This document shows, piece by piece, positions 34,283-44,038 of a DNA stretch of 64,000 nt; the stretch's first letter is position 1; each line of letters starts with the position of its first letter. Origin of the DNA: Sphingopyxis sp. MWB1. Lineage in GTDB: Bacteria > Pseudomonadota > Alphaproteobacteria > Sphingomonadales > Sphingomonadaceae. The notes beneath the pieces were generated by a model, which was not told the origin of the DNA, ran no database searches, and worked only from the letters and a program-made list of their open reading frames with translations. The stretch lies in contig NZ_JQFJ01000001.1 of the NCBI RefSeq assembly GCF_000763945.1, positions 130,346 to 194,345 of the forward strand, read 5' to 3'. Position numbers and translations under genes: made by a program.

Positions 34283-36718
34283 TTGACCGCGCAAAGCCTG
34301 CCTTCCGCTGAGCATGATATCGGTAGGGGGGCGGGCCCGGCAGCCTCCGTCGGTGCGCCGCATCTGTCGCGCGCCGATATGGCGCTGGTGGCGGGACTGG
34401 CGTTTTTTTCGCTGCTGCTGCTGTTCTGGCTGACGCGCGACCCGTTGCTGACCGGCGGGTTTTTCGCCGGTCTTGCGGTCGCGGGCGCCGGCGTGCTTCT
34501 GGTGCGGCGCCTTTTTCCGCCCGGCACGCAGGGGGAGGCGGCGGCGCCCGACTGGACGATGCTGCGCCAGGCGGTCGATCATGACGATATCGCCATTGCC
34601 GTTACCGACCGTGCCGGACGGCTGGTGTGCGCCAATGATTTGTTCGCGAGCTGGGTGGGCGGGTTTATCACCCCGCCGGGCCTGCCGCTGGAAGGGCGCG
34701 GCGCGGATCTGTTGAAAGATGCCGGGCGCGCGGCCTGGCGCGACGGGGAAGGCCGCGTCGACGAGGCGCGGCTGGGCACGCTCAAGCTGCGCGCGCACAT
34801 ATTGCGCGCGGGCCAGGGCGATGATTATCTCGTCTGGCGTTTTTCAGCAGTGGAACGGCGCGACCCGGCAGCTGAGATCATGCGTCATCTGGAAGGGGCG
34901 ATGGGCACGCTGCTGGGGCAGGCGGGTGTCATGGCGGCGCTCGTCAGCGCCGAAGGGCGCCTGAGGGTCGCCAATCAGGCGTTTCTGCTGCGCGCGCTGG
35001 GCGAAGGCGATGCCGCCCATTATGCCGGGCGCGACGTCGCCGCGATGCTGCGCATCGATGAGGCCGGCGGGCTTTATTTTGCGCGCGAAGGCGACCGGGC
35101 GACGCCGCTGCGCATGGTGCAGATTCCCTTGGTTCCCGGCGACGACCATGCCCCGCTGGCGATCGCGCTGCTGGACGAGGAAATGGGGCCGACCGATCGC
35201 GGCACTGCCCAGGCCTATGTCGAAACCTTGCTGTCGCTGCTGCCCTTTGGCTTGGCGATGGTCGATCGCGATGGCCGATTCCTTTATATGAACCGCGCCT
35301 TCACGCGCGCAGCGGGGGTGAGCGAAGGTCCGATGCCGCGCTATCCCGGCGATCTGGTGGTGCCCGAAGACAAGGGGCCGCTGGCGGACATGATCCGGCG
35401 TCACAGCAGCGGGCAACAGGTGGGCGGCGATTTGTCGATCCGCCTTGCCGGACTTGCCGATGATCCGGTCTTGATGCGGGTCGTGGGCGTGCGCGGGCTG
35501 GGCGAGGCGGCGGTGCTGCTGAGTCTGAAGGATTCGAGCGAGGAATCGCGGCTGAAGCGTCAGGTGGCGCAGCAATCGAAAATGCAGGCGGTGGGACAGC
35601 TTGCGGGCGGAGTTGCCCATGATTTCAATAATATACTGACCGCTGTTCTGGGAAGCTGTGACCTAATGCTGATGCGTCATACTCCCGGCGACAGCGATTA
35701 TGACGATATTCAGCAGATTCGCAGCAACGCCAATCGCGCCGCGAGCCTGACGCGCCAGCTTCTCGCCTTTTCGCGGCAGCAGACCTTGCGTCCGCAGATA
35801 TTGCAGCTGCCCGATGTCATTTCCGAAGTGTCGCATCTGCTCAAGCGCCTGATCGGCGAAAGGGTGGAGTTGCAGGTGCGCCACGGACGCGGCCTTGGCC
35901 CCGTGCGCGCGGATCCCGGCCAGCTGGAACAGGTGATCATCAATCTGGCGGTCAATGCTCGCGATGCGATGGCGGGCGACGGGACGCTGACCATCGAAAC
36001 CTATCCGGTTTCGGCGTCGGAGGTGCGGCAATTGGGCAATGAATTCATGCCGCCCGCCGATTATAGCGCGCTGAAGGTGAGCGATACCGGCTGCGGCATC
36101 GCTGCCGATGTGCTGCCCAAGATTTTCGAACCCTTTTTCACTACCAAGGATGTCGGCAAGGGAACGGGGCTTGGCCTGTCGACCGTCTATGGCATCATCA
36201 AACAGTCGGCGGGCTATATTTTCGCCGACAGCAAGGCGGGCGAAGGAACGAGTTTTACCATCTATCTGCCCGTTCACCACGCCGCGGACGAGCCCGCGGC
36301 CAGCCCGCCGCCCAAGGCGCGCAAGAGCCAATGGGGAAGCGGAACCATTTTGCTGGTCGAGGATGAGGATATGGTGCGCACCGTGGCGGAACGCGCGCTG
36401 ACCCGCGCGGGTTATAGCGTCGTCACCGCCTCGCAGGGCGAGGAAGGGCTGGAGCGTTTTGAAAAGATGGAGAAGGTCGATTTGATCATCAGCGATGTCG
36501 TGATGCCGACGATGGACGGCCCGACAATGGTGAAAGCGCTGCGCGGCCGCCGTGCAGACCTGCCGGTACTTTTCATGTCGGGCTATGCCGAAGAGCAGCT
36601 GCGCCAGTCGATCAACATCGACGATGTGGCCTTTCTGCCCAAACCTTTCTCCGTGGTGCAATTGACCGAGGCGGCTTCGGCGGCGCTCGAAGAGGCGAGG
36701 TTGAGAAAGTCGGTATGA
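34283..36718 (+). CDS. cckA: Hybrid sensor histidine kinase CckA
   Basis: 811 aa from TTG 34283 (GGGAAAGAG upstream); the first in-frame ATG at 34379 would delete the start of TM1. Two transmembrane helices (about 33-50 and 56-75), PAS-type regions (about 100-400), DHp with phospho-His near 447 in GGVAHDFNNILTAVLGS, GHKL ATPase with NLAVNARDAM and GTGLGLSTVYGIIKQ, and a C-terminal receiver (from about 689, ILLVEDEDMVRTV) with phospho-Asp in LIISDVVMPTMDG. In alphaproteobacteria it phosphorylates ChpT, then CtrA and CpdR. It overlaps the next receiver gene. Confidence 0.93.
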   Translation: MTAQSLPSAEHDIGRGAGPAASVGAPHLSRADMALVAGLAFFSLLLLFWLTRDPLLTGGFFAGLAVAGAGVLLVRRLFPPGTQGEAAAPDWTMLRQAVDHDDIAIAVTDRAGRLVCANDLFASWVGGFITPPGLPLEGRGADLLKDAGRAAWRDGEGRVDEARLGTLKLRAHILRAGQGDDYLVWRFSAVERRDPAAEIMRHLEGAMGTLLGQAGVMAALVSAEGRLRVANQAFLLRALGEGDAAHYAGRDVAAMLRIDEAGGLYFAREGDRATPLRMVQIPLVPGDDHAPLAIALLDEEMGPTDRGTAQAYVETLLSLLPFGLAMVDRDGRFLYMNRAFTRAAGVSEGPMPRYPGDLVVPEDKGPLADMIRRHSSGQQVGGDLSIRLAGLADDPVLMRVVGVRGLGEAAVLLSLKDSSEESRLKRQVAQQSKMQAVGQLAGGVAHDFNNILTAVLGSCDLMLMRHTPGDSDYDDIQQIRSNANRAASLTRQLLAFSRQQTLRPQILQLPDVISEVSHLLKRLIGERVELQVRHGRGLGPVRADPGQLEQVIINLAVNARDAMAGDGTLTIETYPVSASEVRQLGNEFMPPADYSALKVSDTGCGIAADVLPKIFEPFFTTKDVGKGTGLGLSTVYGIIKQSAGYIFADSKAGEGTSFTIYLPVHHAADEPAASPPPKARKSQWGSGTILLVEDEDMVRTVAERALTRAGYSVVTASQGEEGLERFEKMEKVDLIISDVVMPTMDGPTMVKALRGRRADLPVLFMSGYAEEQLRQSINIDDVAFLPKPFSVVQLTEAASAALEEARLRKSV

Positions 36719-37071
36719 GCGGCGACCCCCGTTTCCTGATCGTCGAAGATGATGTACTCATTTCGATGATGCTGGTCGATATGTTCGAGGCATTGGACAT
36801 GCCCGAACCCGCGCAGGCCGTCAGCCCCGCCCAGGCGATCGAGATTATCGGCGGCGAGGAAAGGCTGGCGGGCGCGCTGATCGACATTAATCTGGGCGAG
36901 GAAAAGGGATGGGCGGTGGCCGACGCACTGGCGGCCCGCGATATCCCCTTTGCCTTCACCAGCGGCGGCGGCGACGTTATTCCGGCCGAACATGCGCATC
37001 GCAAACTGGTGACCAAACCTTTTCGAGTCGACGATATCCGGCAGATATTGCAGGATTTTCTCCTTCCCTGA
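36715..37071 (+). CDS. Single-domain response regulator downstream of cckA
   Basis: 118 aa, ATG 36715 overlapping the cckA stop by 4 bases. Receiver features: acidic patch in FLIVEDDVLISMM (Glu11, Asp12, Asp13), phospho-Asp57 in GALIDINLGEEKG, and Lys in LVTKPFRVDD. There is no output domain. The overlap implies co-translation with CckA; it may be a phosphate sink or second target of CckA. That is inference, since CckA normally signals through ChpT. Confidence 0.88.
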   Translation: MSGDPRFLIVEDDVLISMMLVDMFEALDMPEPAQAVSPAQAIEIIGGEERLAGALIDINLGEEKGWAVADALAARDIPFAFTSGGGDVIPAEHAHRKLVTKPFRVDDIRQILQDFLLP

Positions 37072-37091
37072 CGGTGTGGCGGCGCAACATT

Positions 37092-37106
37092 GTTCTCCCC
37101 TTGTTC
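37092..37106 (+). promoter_or_regulatory. LexA SOS box of recA
   Basis: GTTC-TCCCCTT-GTTC matches exactly the alphaproteobacterial LexA consensus GTTC-N7-GTTC. It lies 77 bases before the recA start, where the promoter should be, so recA is probably DNA-damage inducible here. Confidence 0.85.
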
Positions 37107-37182
37107 TTTGCGAACAAATACGGTACATGGGGTTCAGCGTTGCGATAGGACTGCCATCGCTCTAGAGCAGGAAGGGACGGTC

Positions 37183-38259
37183 ATGGCCGGACAATTGTCA
37201 CTCGTCGACTTGGGGAAATCAGTGAACGGAACAGACAGGCAGAAGGCGCTCGACGCCGCGCTGGCGCAGATTGATCGTGCTTTCGGCAAGGGGTCGGCGA
37301 TGAAGCTCGGTTCCAAGGAAGCCATGCAGGTCGAAGCCGTATCGACGGGCTCGCTGGGGCTCGATATTGCGCTGGGCGTCGGCGGGCTGCCGCGGGGCCG
37401 CGTGATCGAAATCTATGGGCCGGAAAGCTCCGGGAAAACGACGCTCGCGCTGCACTGCATTGCCGAGGCGCAAAAGACCGGCGGGACGGCGGCCTTTGTC
37501 GACGCTGAACATGCGCTCGACCCCGTTTATGCGCGCAAATTGGGCGTGGATATCGACGAGTTGATCGTGTCGCAGCCCGATACCGGGGAGCAGGCGCTGG
37601 AAATCGTAGATACGCTGGTGCGTTCCAACGCCATCGACGTGCTGGTGGTCGATTCGGTCGCCGCGCTGGTGCCGCGCGCGGAAATTGAAGGCGAAATGGG
37701 CGACAGCCATGTCGGGCTTCAGGCGCGACTGATGTCGCAGAGCCTACGCAAGCTGACCGGCTCGATCAGCCGTTCGCGCTGCATGGTGATTTTCATCAAC
37801 CAGCTGCGCATGAAAATCGGCGTGATGTATGGCAACCCCGAAACCACGACGGGTGGCAATGCGCTGAAATTCTATGCGTCGGTGCGCCTCGATATTCGCC
37901 GGACGGGTCAGATCAAGGATCGCGACGAAATCGTCGGCAATACGACGCGCGTGAAGGTGGTGAAGAACAAGGTCGCACCGCCGTTCAAGCAGGTCGAGTT
38001 CGACATCATGTATGGTCAGGGTATTTCGAAGATCGGCGAGATCCTCGACCTAGGGGTCAAGGCCGGGCTGGTTGAAAAAGCGGGCGCCTGGTTCAGCTAT
38101 GATTCGGTTCGTATCGGACAGGGGCGCGAAAATGCGAAAAACTTCCTGCTCGAAAATCCCGAACTGCGCGAGCGGCTGGAAGCTGCCATTCGGGGCCGGA
38201 CCGAAGCGGTGGCCGAAGAAATGATGGCCGGGCCGGATAACGACAGCGACGAGGATTAA
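37183..38259 (+). CDS. recA: Recombinase RecA
   Basis: 358 aa from ATG 37183; the frame runs further upstream through the SOS box and is not coding there. Walker A is [15 protein letters not shown] (about residue 80), followed by [39 protein letters not shown] and [15 protein letters not shown] loop sequence ([16 protein letters not shown]). The C-terminus is acidic (DNDSDED), as in other RecA proteins. It forms filaments on single-stranded DNA, drives strand exchange and LexA self-cleavage. Confidence 0.97.
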   Translation: MAGQLSLVDLGKSVNGTDRQKALDAALAQIDRAFGKGSAMKLGSKEAMQVEAVSTGSLGLDIALGVGGLPRGRVIEIYGPESSGKTTLALHCIAEAQKTGGTAAFVDAEHALDPVYARKLGVDIDELIVSQPDTGEQALEIVDTLVRSNAIDVLVVDSVAALVPRAEIEGEMGDSHVGLQARLMSQSLRKLTGSISRSRCMVIFINQLRMKIGVMYGNPETTTGGNALKFYASVRLDIRRTGQIKDRDEIVGNTTRVKVVKNKVAPPFKQVEFDIMYGQGISKIGEILDLGVKAGLVEKAGAWFSYDSVRIGQGRENAKNFLLENPELRERLEAAIRGRTEAVAEEMMAGPDNDSDED

Positions 38260-38566
38260 GTCACAGCTTTCCGGCCGGTTTTCCCTTGGGGAGGCCGGCC
38301 GGCTAACGGCGGCGGGTTCCTTGCCCCTTGATACTGCGGATATGTCCACAGGATCGGCCCGCCCGCCGTTCTTGCCTTTTTGCTGACCTTGGTGCGCTTT
38401 CTGCATGTCGGCAGGCGTCTGACGGGCGGCTTCGGGGGCGTGTTTTCGAAATTTTGCGGGGCGCGGGGCCTCGATGGCAGGCAGGGCCCGCTAAACGGGA
38501 GGGGCAATGGCGATTATCGACGTTTCCCGACTTGTCGCATGGGGGGAAAGCCCCTAATTCGCGCGC
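38260..38566. other. recA-alaS intergenic region
   Basis: 307 bases without a convincing gene. Near the recA end CCGGCCGG occurs twice (38271-38278 and 38295-38302); the self-complementary units could form a hairpin with a 16-base loop, but no T tract follows, so a recA terminator is only possible. The rest is GC-rich and featureless until the alaS start; a promoter must lie here but I cannot place it. Confidence 0.5.
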
Positions 38567-41221
38567 ATGACCTCGACCAATGACATTCGCCGTTCCTTCC
38601 TCGATTATTTTGCCGGGGAGGGGCATCATGTGGAAGCATCGGCGCCGCTGGTGCCGCATAATGACCCGACGCTGATGTTCGTTAACGCGGGCATGGTGCC
38701 GTTCAAAAATGTCTTCACCGGTCTGGAAAAGCGCCCCTATGACCGCGCGGTATCGTCACAGAAATGCGTGCGAGCGGGCGGCAAGCATAATGACCTCGAC
38801 AATGTCGGCTTCACCGCGCGCCACCACACATTTTTTGAAATGCTGGGGAATTTTTCCTTTGGCGATTATTTCAAGGAACAGGCGATCCACCATGCCTGGA
38901 CGCTGATCACCGGCACCTGGGGCCTGCCTCCCGAAAAGCTGACCGCGACCGTCTATCATACCGATGACGAGGCGTTCGATCTGTGGCGCAAGATTTCGGG
39001 CCTGCCCGAAGAGCGGATAATTCGCATTCCGACGAGCGACAATTTCTGGTCGATGGGCGACACGGGACCGTGCGGGCCGTGCAGCGAAATCTTTTATGAC
39101 CATGGCGATCATATCCCCGGCGGCCCCCCGGGATCGCCCGATGAGGATGGCGACCGCTTCGTCGAAATCTGGAATCTGGTGTTCATGCAATATGAGCAGC
39201 AGGCCGATGGCGTGCGCAGCGACCTGCCGCACCCCAGCATCGATACCGGCATGGGGCTGGAGCGTATCGCGGCGGTGATGCAGGGCGTCCACGACAATTA
39301 TGACACCGACACCTTCAAGGCGCTGATCGCTGCCTCGGTCGATCTGACCGGCGTGCCCGCCGATGCGGCGCGCAAAGCGAGCCACCGCGTGATTGCCGAC
39401 CATCTGCGCGCGGCGAGCTTTTTGATTGCCGACGGGGTGCTGCCGTCGAACGAAGGGCGCGGCTATGTGCTGCGCCGGATCATGCGCCGCGCGATGCGGC
39501 ACGCGCATCTGCTGGGGGCGCAGGACCCGCTGATGTACCGGCTGCTTCCCGCGCTGACGACCGAAATGGGGGCGGCCTATCCTGAGTTGATCCGCGCCCA
39601 GCCGCTGATTGCCGAAACGTTGGAGCGCGAGGAAAGCAAATTCCGCCAGACGCTCGACAAGGGGCTGCGCCTGCTCGACGAAGCGACGGGCGGGATGGAC
39701 AAAGGCGCGGTGTTGCCCGGCGATGTCGCCTTCAAACTCTATGACACTTACGGCTTCCCTTATGATCTGACCGAAGACGCGCTGCGTGCGCAGGGCATTG
39801 GCGTTGACCGCGAAGGCTTTGACGCGGCGATGGCGCAGCAAAAGGCGGCGGCGCGTGCGGCGTGGAAGGGCAGCGGCGAAAAGGCGTCGGATGAAATCTG
39901 GTTCGACCTCGCCGAAGCCAAGGGCAGCACCGAATTCACCGGCTATAGCTCGACCGAGGGCGAGGGCGAAGTGATCGCCATCGTCAAGGATGGCGCGAAT
40001 GTCGGGGCAGCGGAGAGCGGCGACAAGGTGGTGATCCTGACCAACCAGACGCCCTTTTACGGCGAGAGCGGCGGCCAGATGGGCGATGCCGGGACGATCA
40101 GTACCGCAAGTGGGCTGAAAGCCGTTGTGGCCGATACGGGCAAGCCGCTGGGCCGGTTGCACACGCATCAGGCGACCATCGAAAGCGGGCGCGTCGCGAT
40201 CGGCGATACGGTGCATCTGAGCGTCGACGCTGAGCGCCGCGACCGGATTCGCGCCAATCACAGCGCGACGCACCTCCTGCATGCCGCGCTCCGCAAGAAG
40301 CTCGGAGAGCATGTGACGCAGAAGGGCAGCCTAGTGGCGGCCGACCGTTTCCGCTTTGACTTTTCGCACCCCAAGGCGCTGACGGGCGAGGAAATCGCCG
40401 CGATCGAGGCTGAGGTGAACGCGCATATCCGGACGAATGAGCCGGTAACGACCCGGCTGATGACCCCCGACGATGCGATTGCGGCGGGGGCGATGGCGCT
40501 GTTTGGCGAGAAATATGGTGATGAAGTGCGCGTGCTGAGCATGGGCCGCGCCGATGACGCCAGCTATTCGGTGGAGCTGTGCGGCGGCACGCATGTGCAG
40601 GCGCTGGGCGATATCGCCCTGTTCAAGATCATCAGCGAAAGCGCGGTGTCGTCGGGCGTACGGCGGATCGAGGCGCTGAGCGGCGAGGCGGCGCGGCAAT
40701 GGCTGCTGGCGCGCGACGAGGCGCTGAAGACTGTTGCGGCGACGCTGAAAACCTCGCCCGAAGAGGTGCCCGCGCGCGTGGCGGCGATGGCCGATGCGCT
40801 GAAGAAAGCCGAGCGCGAACTGGCCGAGGCGAAAAAGACGCTCGCGCTGAGCGGCGGTGGGGGCGGCGGCGGCGGCGCGAGCGGCGGCCCGGCGATTGAA
40901 GAGATTGGCGGCACCAAATTTCTGGCGCAGGTCGTCGAAGGGCTGGACCCCAAGGGGCTGCGCGGCGCGGTCGACGATATGAAGCAACAGGTTGGCAGCG
41001 GCGTCGCGATGCTCGTCGCGGTCAATGATGGCCGCGCCTCGGTCGCGGTCGGCGTCGCGGGTGATGCCAGCGCCAATGCGGTCGATCTGGTCAAGCTCGC
41101 CGTGGCGGCGCTGGGCGGACAGGGCGGCGGCGGCCGTCCCGACATGGCGCAGGGCGGCGGCCCCGATGGCAGCGCGGGCGACGCAGCGGTCGCGGCGGTC
41201 AAGGCGGCGCTGGCGGCGTGA
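38567..41221 (+). CDS. alaS: Alanyl-tRNA synthetase
   Basis: 884 aa, normal length. Class II catalytic core: [20 protein letters not shown], motif 2 region [13 protein letters not shown] and motif 3 [13 protein letters not shown]. The editing domain has the zinc motif [11 protein letters not shown] and the downstream CGGTH. The C-terminal C-Ala domain follows a Gly-rich linker ([12 protein letters not shown]). It charges tRNA-Ala and clears Ser/Gly mischarging. It is followed 2 bases later by a small lipoprotein gene. Confidence 0.97.
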   Translation: MTSTNDIRRSFLDYFAGEGHHVEASAPLVPHNDPTLMFVNAGMVPFKNVFTGLEKRPYDRAVSSQKCVRAGGKHNDLDNVGFTARHHTFFEMLGNFSFGDYFKEQAIHHAWTLITGTWGLPPEKLTATVYHTDDEAFDLWRKISGLPEERIIRIPTSDNFWSMGDTGPCGPCSEIFYDHGDHIPGGPPGSPDEDGDRFVEIWNLVFMQYEQQADGVRSDLPHPSIDTGMGLERIAAVMQGVHDNYDTDTFKALIAASVDLTGVPADAARKASHRVIADHLRAASFLIADGVLPSNEGRGYVLRRIMRRAMRHAHLLGAQDPLMYRLLPALTTEMGAAYPELIRAQPLIAETLEREESKFRQTLDKGLRLLDEATGGMDKGAVLPGDVAFKLYDTYGFPYDLTEDALRAQGIGVDREGFDAAMAQQKAAARAAWKGSGEKASDEIWFDLAEAKGSTEFTGYSSTEGEGEVIAIVKDGANVGAAESGDKVVILTNQTPFYGESGGQMGDAGTISTASGLKAVVADTGKPLGRLHTHQATIESGRVAIGDTVHLSVDAERRDRIRANHSATHLLHAALRKKLGEHVTQKGSLVAADRFRFDFSHPKALTGEEIAAIEAEVNAHIRTNEPVTTRLMTPDDAIAAGAMALFGEKYGDEVRVLSMGRADDASYSVELCGGTHVQALGDIALFKIISESAVSSGVRRIEALSGEAARQWLLARDEALKTVAATLKTSPEEVPARVAAMADALKKAERELAEAKKTLALSGGGGGGGGASGGPAIEEIGGTKFLAQVVEGLDPKGLRGAVDDMKQQVGSGVAMLVAVNDGRASVAVGVAGDASANAVDLVKLAVAALGGQGGGGRPDMAQGGGPDGSAGDAAVAAVKAALAA

Positions 41222-41223
41222 CG

Positions 41224-41664
41224 ATGCGCGCCGCGCTGACAGCCATGCCCTTGCTGTTGCTCGCGGCCTGTTCGGGCGGGGGCGATGATCCGGCGACCTC
41301 TGCCGAGGGCTGGGAGATTGCGCCGGGCACTTATGGCAATGTTGTCATGGCTGATAGCAGCGATTCCTATCAGGGCGTCGAGCTGCGCCTGCCCGAAGGG
41401 AGCGAGAGCGAGACGGTCGAAATGGTCCGCTGCGATGGCTGGTGTGGACAGGTCGAGCGCCAGCCCGTGCGGCGCGGGCTGAACGGGCTTTCTTTCGCTT
41501 TTCATATCGGCGAGCGGACCGTCGATGTCGCGCTGACCCCCCATGGTCCCGACCGGATCGAACTCACCGCCGATTGGGGCGAGGGGGTGACGTCGCAGCC
41601 GCTGCTGCTGCTGGAGCAGCCCGTGGGACTGGCGGCGGCGCATGGCAAGCCGCCTGCTGAATAA
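41224..41664 (+). CDS. Predicted lipoprotein of unknown function
   Basis: 146 aa from ATG 41224 (an in-frame GTG at 41218 overlaps alaS). The N-terminus MRAALTAMPLLLLAACSGGG is a lipoprotein signal with lipobox LAAC, so the mature protein is anchored through Cys16. The rest is beta-rich, with a Cys pair in RCDGWCGQVE that may form a disulfide. No family recognised. It follows alaS by 2 bases and probably shares its transcript. An outer-membrane or periplasmic role is all that can be said. Confidence 0.78.
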   Translation: MRAALTAMPLLLLAACSGGGDDPATSAEGWEIAPGTYGNVVMADSSDSYQGVELRLPEGSESETVEMVRCDGWCGQVERQPVRRGLNGLSFAFHIGERTVDVALTPHGPDRIELTADWGEGVTSQPLLLLEQPVGLAAAHGKPPAE

Positions 41665-41766
41665 GCGCCCCGGGGCCGAAGTTTCAGGCTGTTCGGGGTT
41701 ATTATCATTGGGATTAACTTTTGTCCCGGCGAGGGCCGGGTTCGGACAGGGCAGAGCTAGGGTGCG

Positions 41767-41792
41767 TGCACCCCGGTTATCGCCGGGGTGCA
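41767..41792. repeat. Inverted repeat, 10-bp arms
   Basis: TGCACCCCGG and CCGGGGTGCA flank TTATCG. It is a perfect hairpin in the convergent space after the lipoprotein gene and could act as a two-way terminator or be a dispersed repeat. No T tract. Confidence 0.55.
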
Positions 41793-41852
41793 TCTGTCAC
41801 ATCGGGGAGAGTAAAGGGGGCAAGCTGGGTCGGGATTGGCCGCTTGCTGGAG

Positions 41853-41884
41853 ATTGCTTCGCCCGGCGTTGCCGGGCTCGCAAT
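41853..41884. repeat. Hairpin-forming dispersed repeat
   Basis: ATTGC-TTC-GCCCGGC, GTT, GCCGGGC-TC-GCAAT is an inverted repeat with two paired blocks. Its right half continues to 41888 as the 18 bases also found at 20121-20138. It lies 27 bases past the holin stop on the minus strand. Confidence 0.6.
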
Positions 41885-41910
41885 GACGTTTGTGACAAAG
41901 CCTTTAACTT

Positions 41911-42324
41911 CTATCCGCCTGCGCCTTTTGCTTTTCCCCAGGCGCGTGCGGCGGTGTAGCCGAGATAGCCGGTGCCGAAGAGCGCGTAGAGGGGTTCGGG
42001 GATGCCCGAAAGATAGGCGTTCATCCCCTCGGCAATGGCGCGCGCCATATCGGGGCGCGCGGCGGCGATCAGGCCCATGGGGATGGCCCAGAGCAAAAGC
42101 GCATACATGACATAGAGGAAGCTGGGGCGTGCGCGGCTGGTCCACGGATCCTGGCTGTCCGCTTCGGCGATGATCGCGCTCATGCGGGTGCGGATTGTTT
42201 CCATTTCCTGGCTGCTTTCCAGTTTCAGCAATTCGAGCTTGGCACGGTCGCGCGCTTCGGGGTCGGGAATGATCTTGTCGATCAGCCGGGCGATGGGGCC
42301 GATCAGCCCGTCGATGATGCTCAT
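41911..42324 (-). CDS. Holin of 3TM type (gene-transfer-agent release)
   Basis: 137 aa from ATG 42324 with AAGGAGG upstream. N-terminus MSIIDGLIGPIARLIDKIIP is an amphipathic helix, followed by a charged helix (DPEARDRAKLELLKLE), DPWTSRARPSFLYVMYALLL and two further hydrophobic segments near EGMNAYLSGIPEPLYALFGTG and GYTAARAWGK. This pattern is the family called holin of 3TMs for gene-transfer release. It would open the inner membrane so that the endolysin encoded just upstream reaches the wall. Confidence 0.85.
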   Translation of the reverse strand: MSIIDGLIGPIARLIDKIIPDPEARDRAKLELLKLESSQEMETIRTRMSAIIAEADSQDPWTSRARPSFLYVMYALLLWAIPMGLIAAARPDMARAIAEGMNAYLSGIPEPLYALFGTGYLGYTAARAWGKAKGAGG

Positions 42325-42385
42325 AACTGGCCTCCTTTTGCGTCAAAGTTCAGTAAAGTTCAGCCCAATGGCGGGCGCAAATGCG

Positions 42386-42955
42386 TCAATCATCGGCGAG
42401 GCGGTTCGCGAGCCAGCCGTAGAGAAAGGCTTCCTGACTGGGGCGCCGTTCGGCGAGCGCGATATAGCGTTCGCCCTGAAGCGCCTCCATCGCGCGCAGC
42501 AGCACCGTTTCGCCGCGCCGACCGCGCACGCGCAGAAAGGCATCGAGCGCCGACAGCGTGCGCGGGCCAATATGACGGTCGAGCGCAATATCGGGATAAT
42601 CGCGCGCCGCGCGATTGAGCGCGTTGAGCGCGCGCTGCAAAAAGCCGGTGGCCGTCGCGGTGCCCATGTTGACGCCGGTGTCGAACAATTCGGCGGCGAT
42701 GCGCGGCGCGCGTGCCCCCACCTGATCGAAAGCGGGGCGCAGCCAATAGACGCGGCGATAAATATCAGCGGCGACGCTGCGCGGCAGTTTCTGCATCGGT
42801 CCGTCATAACCCTGCGCGCGGGCGACGGCCTGGGTGATGCCCCAGCAAGTGGGGCCGCCGCGGTCGGCTGGATGGTTTACATATCCGCCCTCGCGGTCGA
42901 TGACGGCATCGATCAGGGCGTCAGCCTCGCGGATCGGGGAGAGGGGTGGCGACAT
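42386..42955 (-). CDS. GH108-type endolysin (N-acetylmuramidase)
   Basis: 189 aa from ATG 42955 with AAAGGAGATCTT upstream. GH108 motif REGGYVNHPADRGGPTCWGI carries the catalytic Glu, followed by VYWLRPAFDQV and LFDTGVNMGTATATGF. The C-terminal part (RDYPDIALDRHIGPRTLSAL) is a peptidoglycan-binding-3-like module. No signal peptide, so it needs the holin. With the holin 61 bases downstream it forms a two-gene lysis unit with no other phage gene nearby, as for GTA lysis genes of Rhodobacter, which lie apart from the capsid cluster. Confidence 0.88.
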   Translation of the reverse strand: MSPPLSPIREADALIDAVIDREGGYVNHPADRGGPTCWGITQAVARAQGYDGPMQKLPRSVAADIYRRVYWLRPAFDQVGARAPRIAAELFDTGVNMGTATATGFLQRALNALNRAARDYPDIALDRHIGPRTLSALDAFLRVRGRRGETVLLRAMEALQGERYIALAERRPSQEAFLYGWLANRLADD

Positions 42956-43025
42956 AAGATCTCCTTTGGTTCGTGATAGAGATCAGAATGAACCATATTG
43001 GATCAATGTAGGAAAGGAGAGACGG

Positions 43026-44003
43026 GTGCGGGCGTTGCAAGTGCGGGAATTGGCGGGTGATTATCGGGGTGTATCCCTTGCGGAAGTCCCCATGCCCGCG
43101 CCGGGGCCGGGCGAAGTGCGCCTGCGCGTGCGCGCCGCGGCGGTGAATTTTCCCGATTTGTTGATGACCAGAGGGGAATATCAGCTCAAGCCGCCGCTTC
43201 CTTTCACCCTGGGGATGGAATTCTCAGGCGAGGTGGAAGCGGTTGGCGACGGGGTGAGCAACTGGCGCGTTGGCGATGCGGTGGTGGGCGGCAATCGTTA
43301 CGGGGCGATGGCCGAATATATTGTCGTGCCCGCAGCCGTGCTGCGCGCCAAGCCTGCCGCGCTCGACTGGGATGCGGCAGCGGCTTATCCGGTCGCCTAT
43401 CTGACCGCCTATGTCGCGCTGGTGCGCTGCGGCCAGTTGCAGGCGGGGGAGGCTTTGCTCGTTCACGGTGCGGCGGGCGGCGTCGGGCTGGCGACGGTCG
43501 ATCTGGGGCAGGCGCTGGGCGCGCGGGTTGTTGCCGTGGCGAGCAGCGCGGAGAAGCGCGAAGCCATCGCCGCACTGCACCAGCCCGAGGCCGTGATTGG
43601 CGGGGCGCCGGGCTTTCGCGACGAGGTGAAGGCGCTGACCGGCGGGGCGGGAGCCGATGTGATCTTTGATCCGGTGGGGGGCGATGCGTTCGACGAATCG
43701 GTGCGCTGTATCGCCTTTGGCGGGCGCTTGCTGGTCGTGGGCTTTGCATCGGGCCGCATTCCGGAGATTTCGGCCAATATGCCGCTGATCAAGGGATTTT
43801 CGGTGATCGGCGTGCGCGCGGGCGAATATGGAAGGCGCTTTCCGGCGCGCGGCGCGGAAAATGTCGCGGCGGTCGACGGGCTGATCGCCGAGGGGCGGCT
43901 GCGCCCGCATGTCCATGCGGCGATGGATCTGGCAGACTGGCGCGACGCCTTTGCGATGATCGAACGGCGTGAGGTGGTGGGCAAGCTGGTGCTGCGGCCG
44001 TGA
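43026..44003 (+). CDS. NADPH:quinone oxidoreductase, zinc-independent MDR family
   Basis: 325 aa from GTG 43026, behind AAAGGAGAGACGG. The GroES-like N-domain has VNFPDLLMTRGEYQLKPPLP and FTLGMEFSGEV; the Rossmann domain has LLVHGAAGGVGLATVDLG. Zinc-ligand residues of alcohol dehydrogenases are absent. Family enzymes reduce quinones or enoyl compounds with NADPH in the cytoplasm. It is divergent from the endolysin gene with only 70 bases between, so promoters overlap. Substrate unknown. Confidence 0.9.
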   Translation: MRALQVRELAGDYRGVSLAEVPMPAPGPGEVRLRVRAAAVNFPDLLMTRGEYQLKPPLPFTLGMEFSGEVEAVGDGVSNWRVGDAVVGGNRYGAMAEYIVVPAAVLRAKPAALDWDAAAAYPVAYLTAYVALVRCGQLQAGEALLVHGAAGGVGLATVDLGQALGARVVAVASSAEKREAIAALHQPEAVIGGAPGFRDEVKALTGGAGADVIFDPVGGDAFDESVRCIAFGGRLLVVGFASGRIPEISANMPLIKGFSVIGVRAGEYGRRFPARGAENVAAVDGLIAEGRLRPHVHAAMDLADWRDAFAMIERREVVGKLVLRP

Positions 44004-44038
44004 TGGCGCGGGGCCTGTGGCGCCCGCGCCGCGGCCGC

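Noticed and set aside
37090..37182. N-terminal extension of RecA
   Set aside because: The frame is open but runs through the SOS box; RecA proteins start at the ATG at 37183.
38271..38302. Intrinsic terminator of recA
   Set aside because: The CCGGCCGG pair could form a hairpin, but no T tract follows, so it is reported only as part of the intergenic region.
41721..42110. Plus-strand frame over the holin gene and its downstream repeats
   Set aside because: It crosses two hairpin repeats and is antisense to a well-supported holin.
41911..42955. Prophage remnant
   Set aside because: Only holin and endolysin are present, both of GTA-release type, and all flanking genes are ordinary chromosomal genes.
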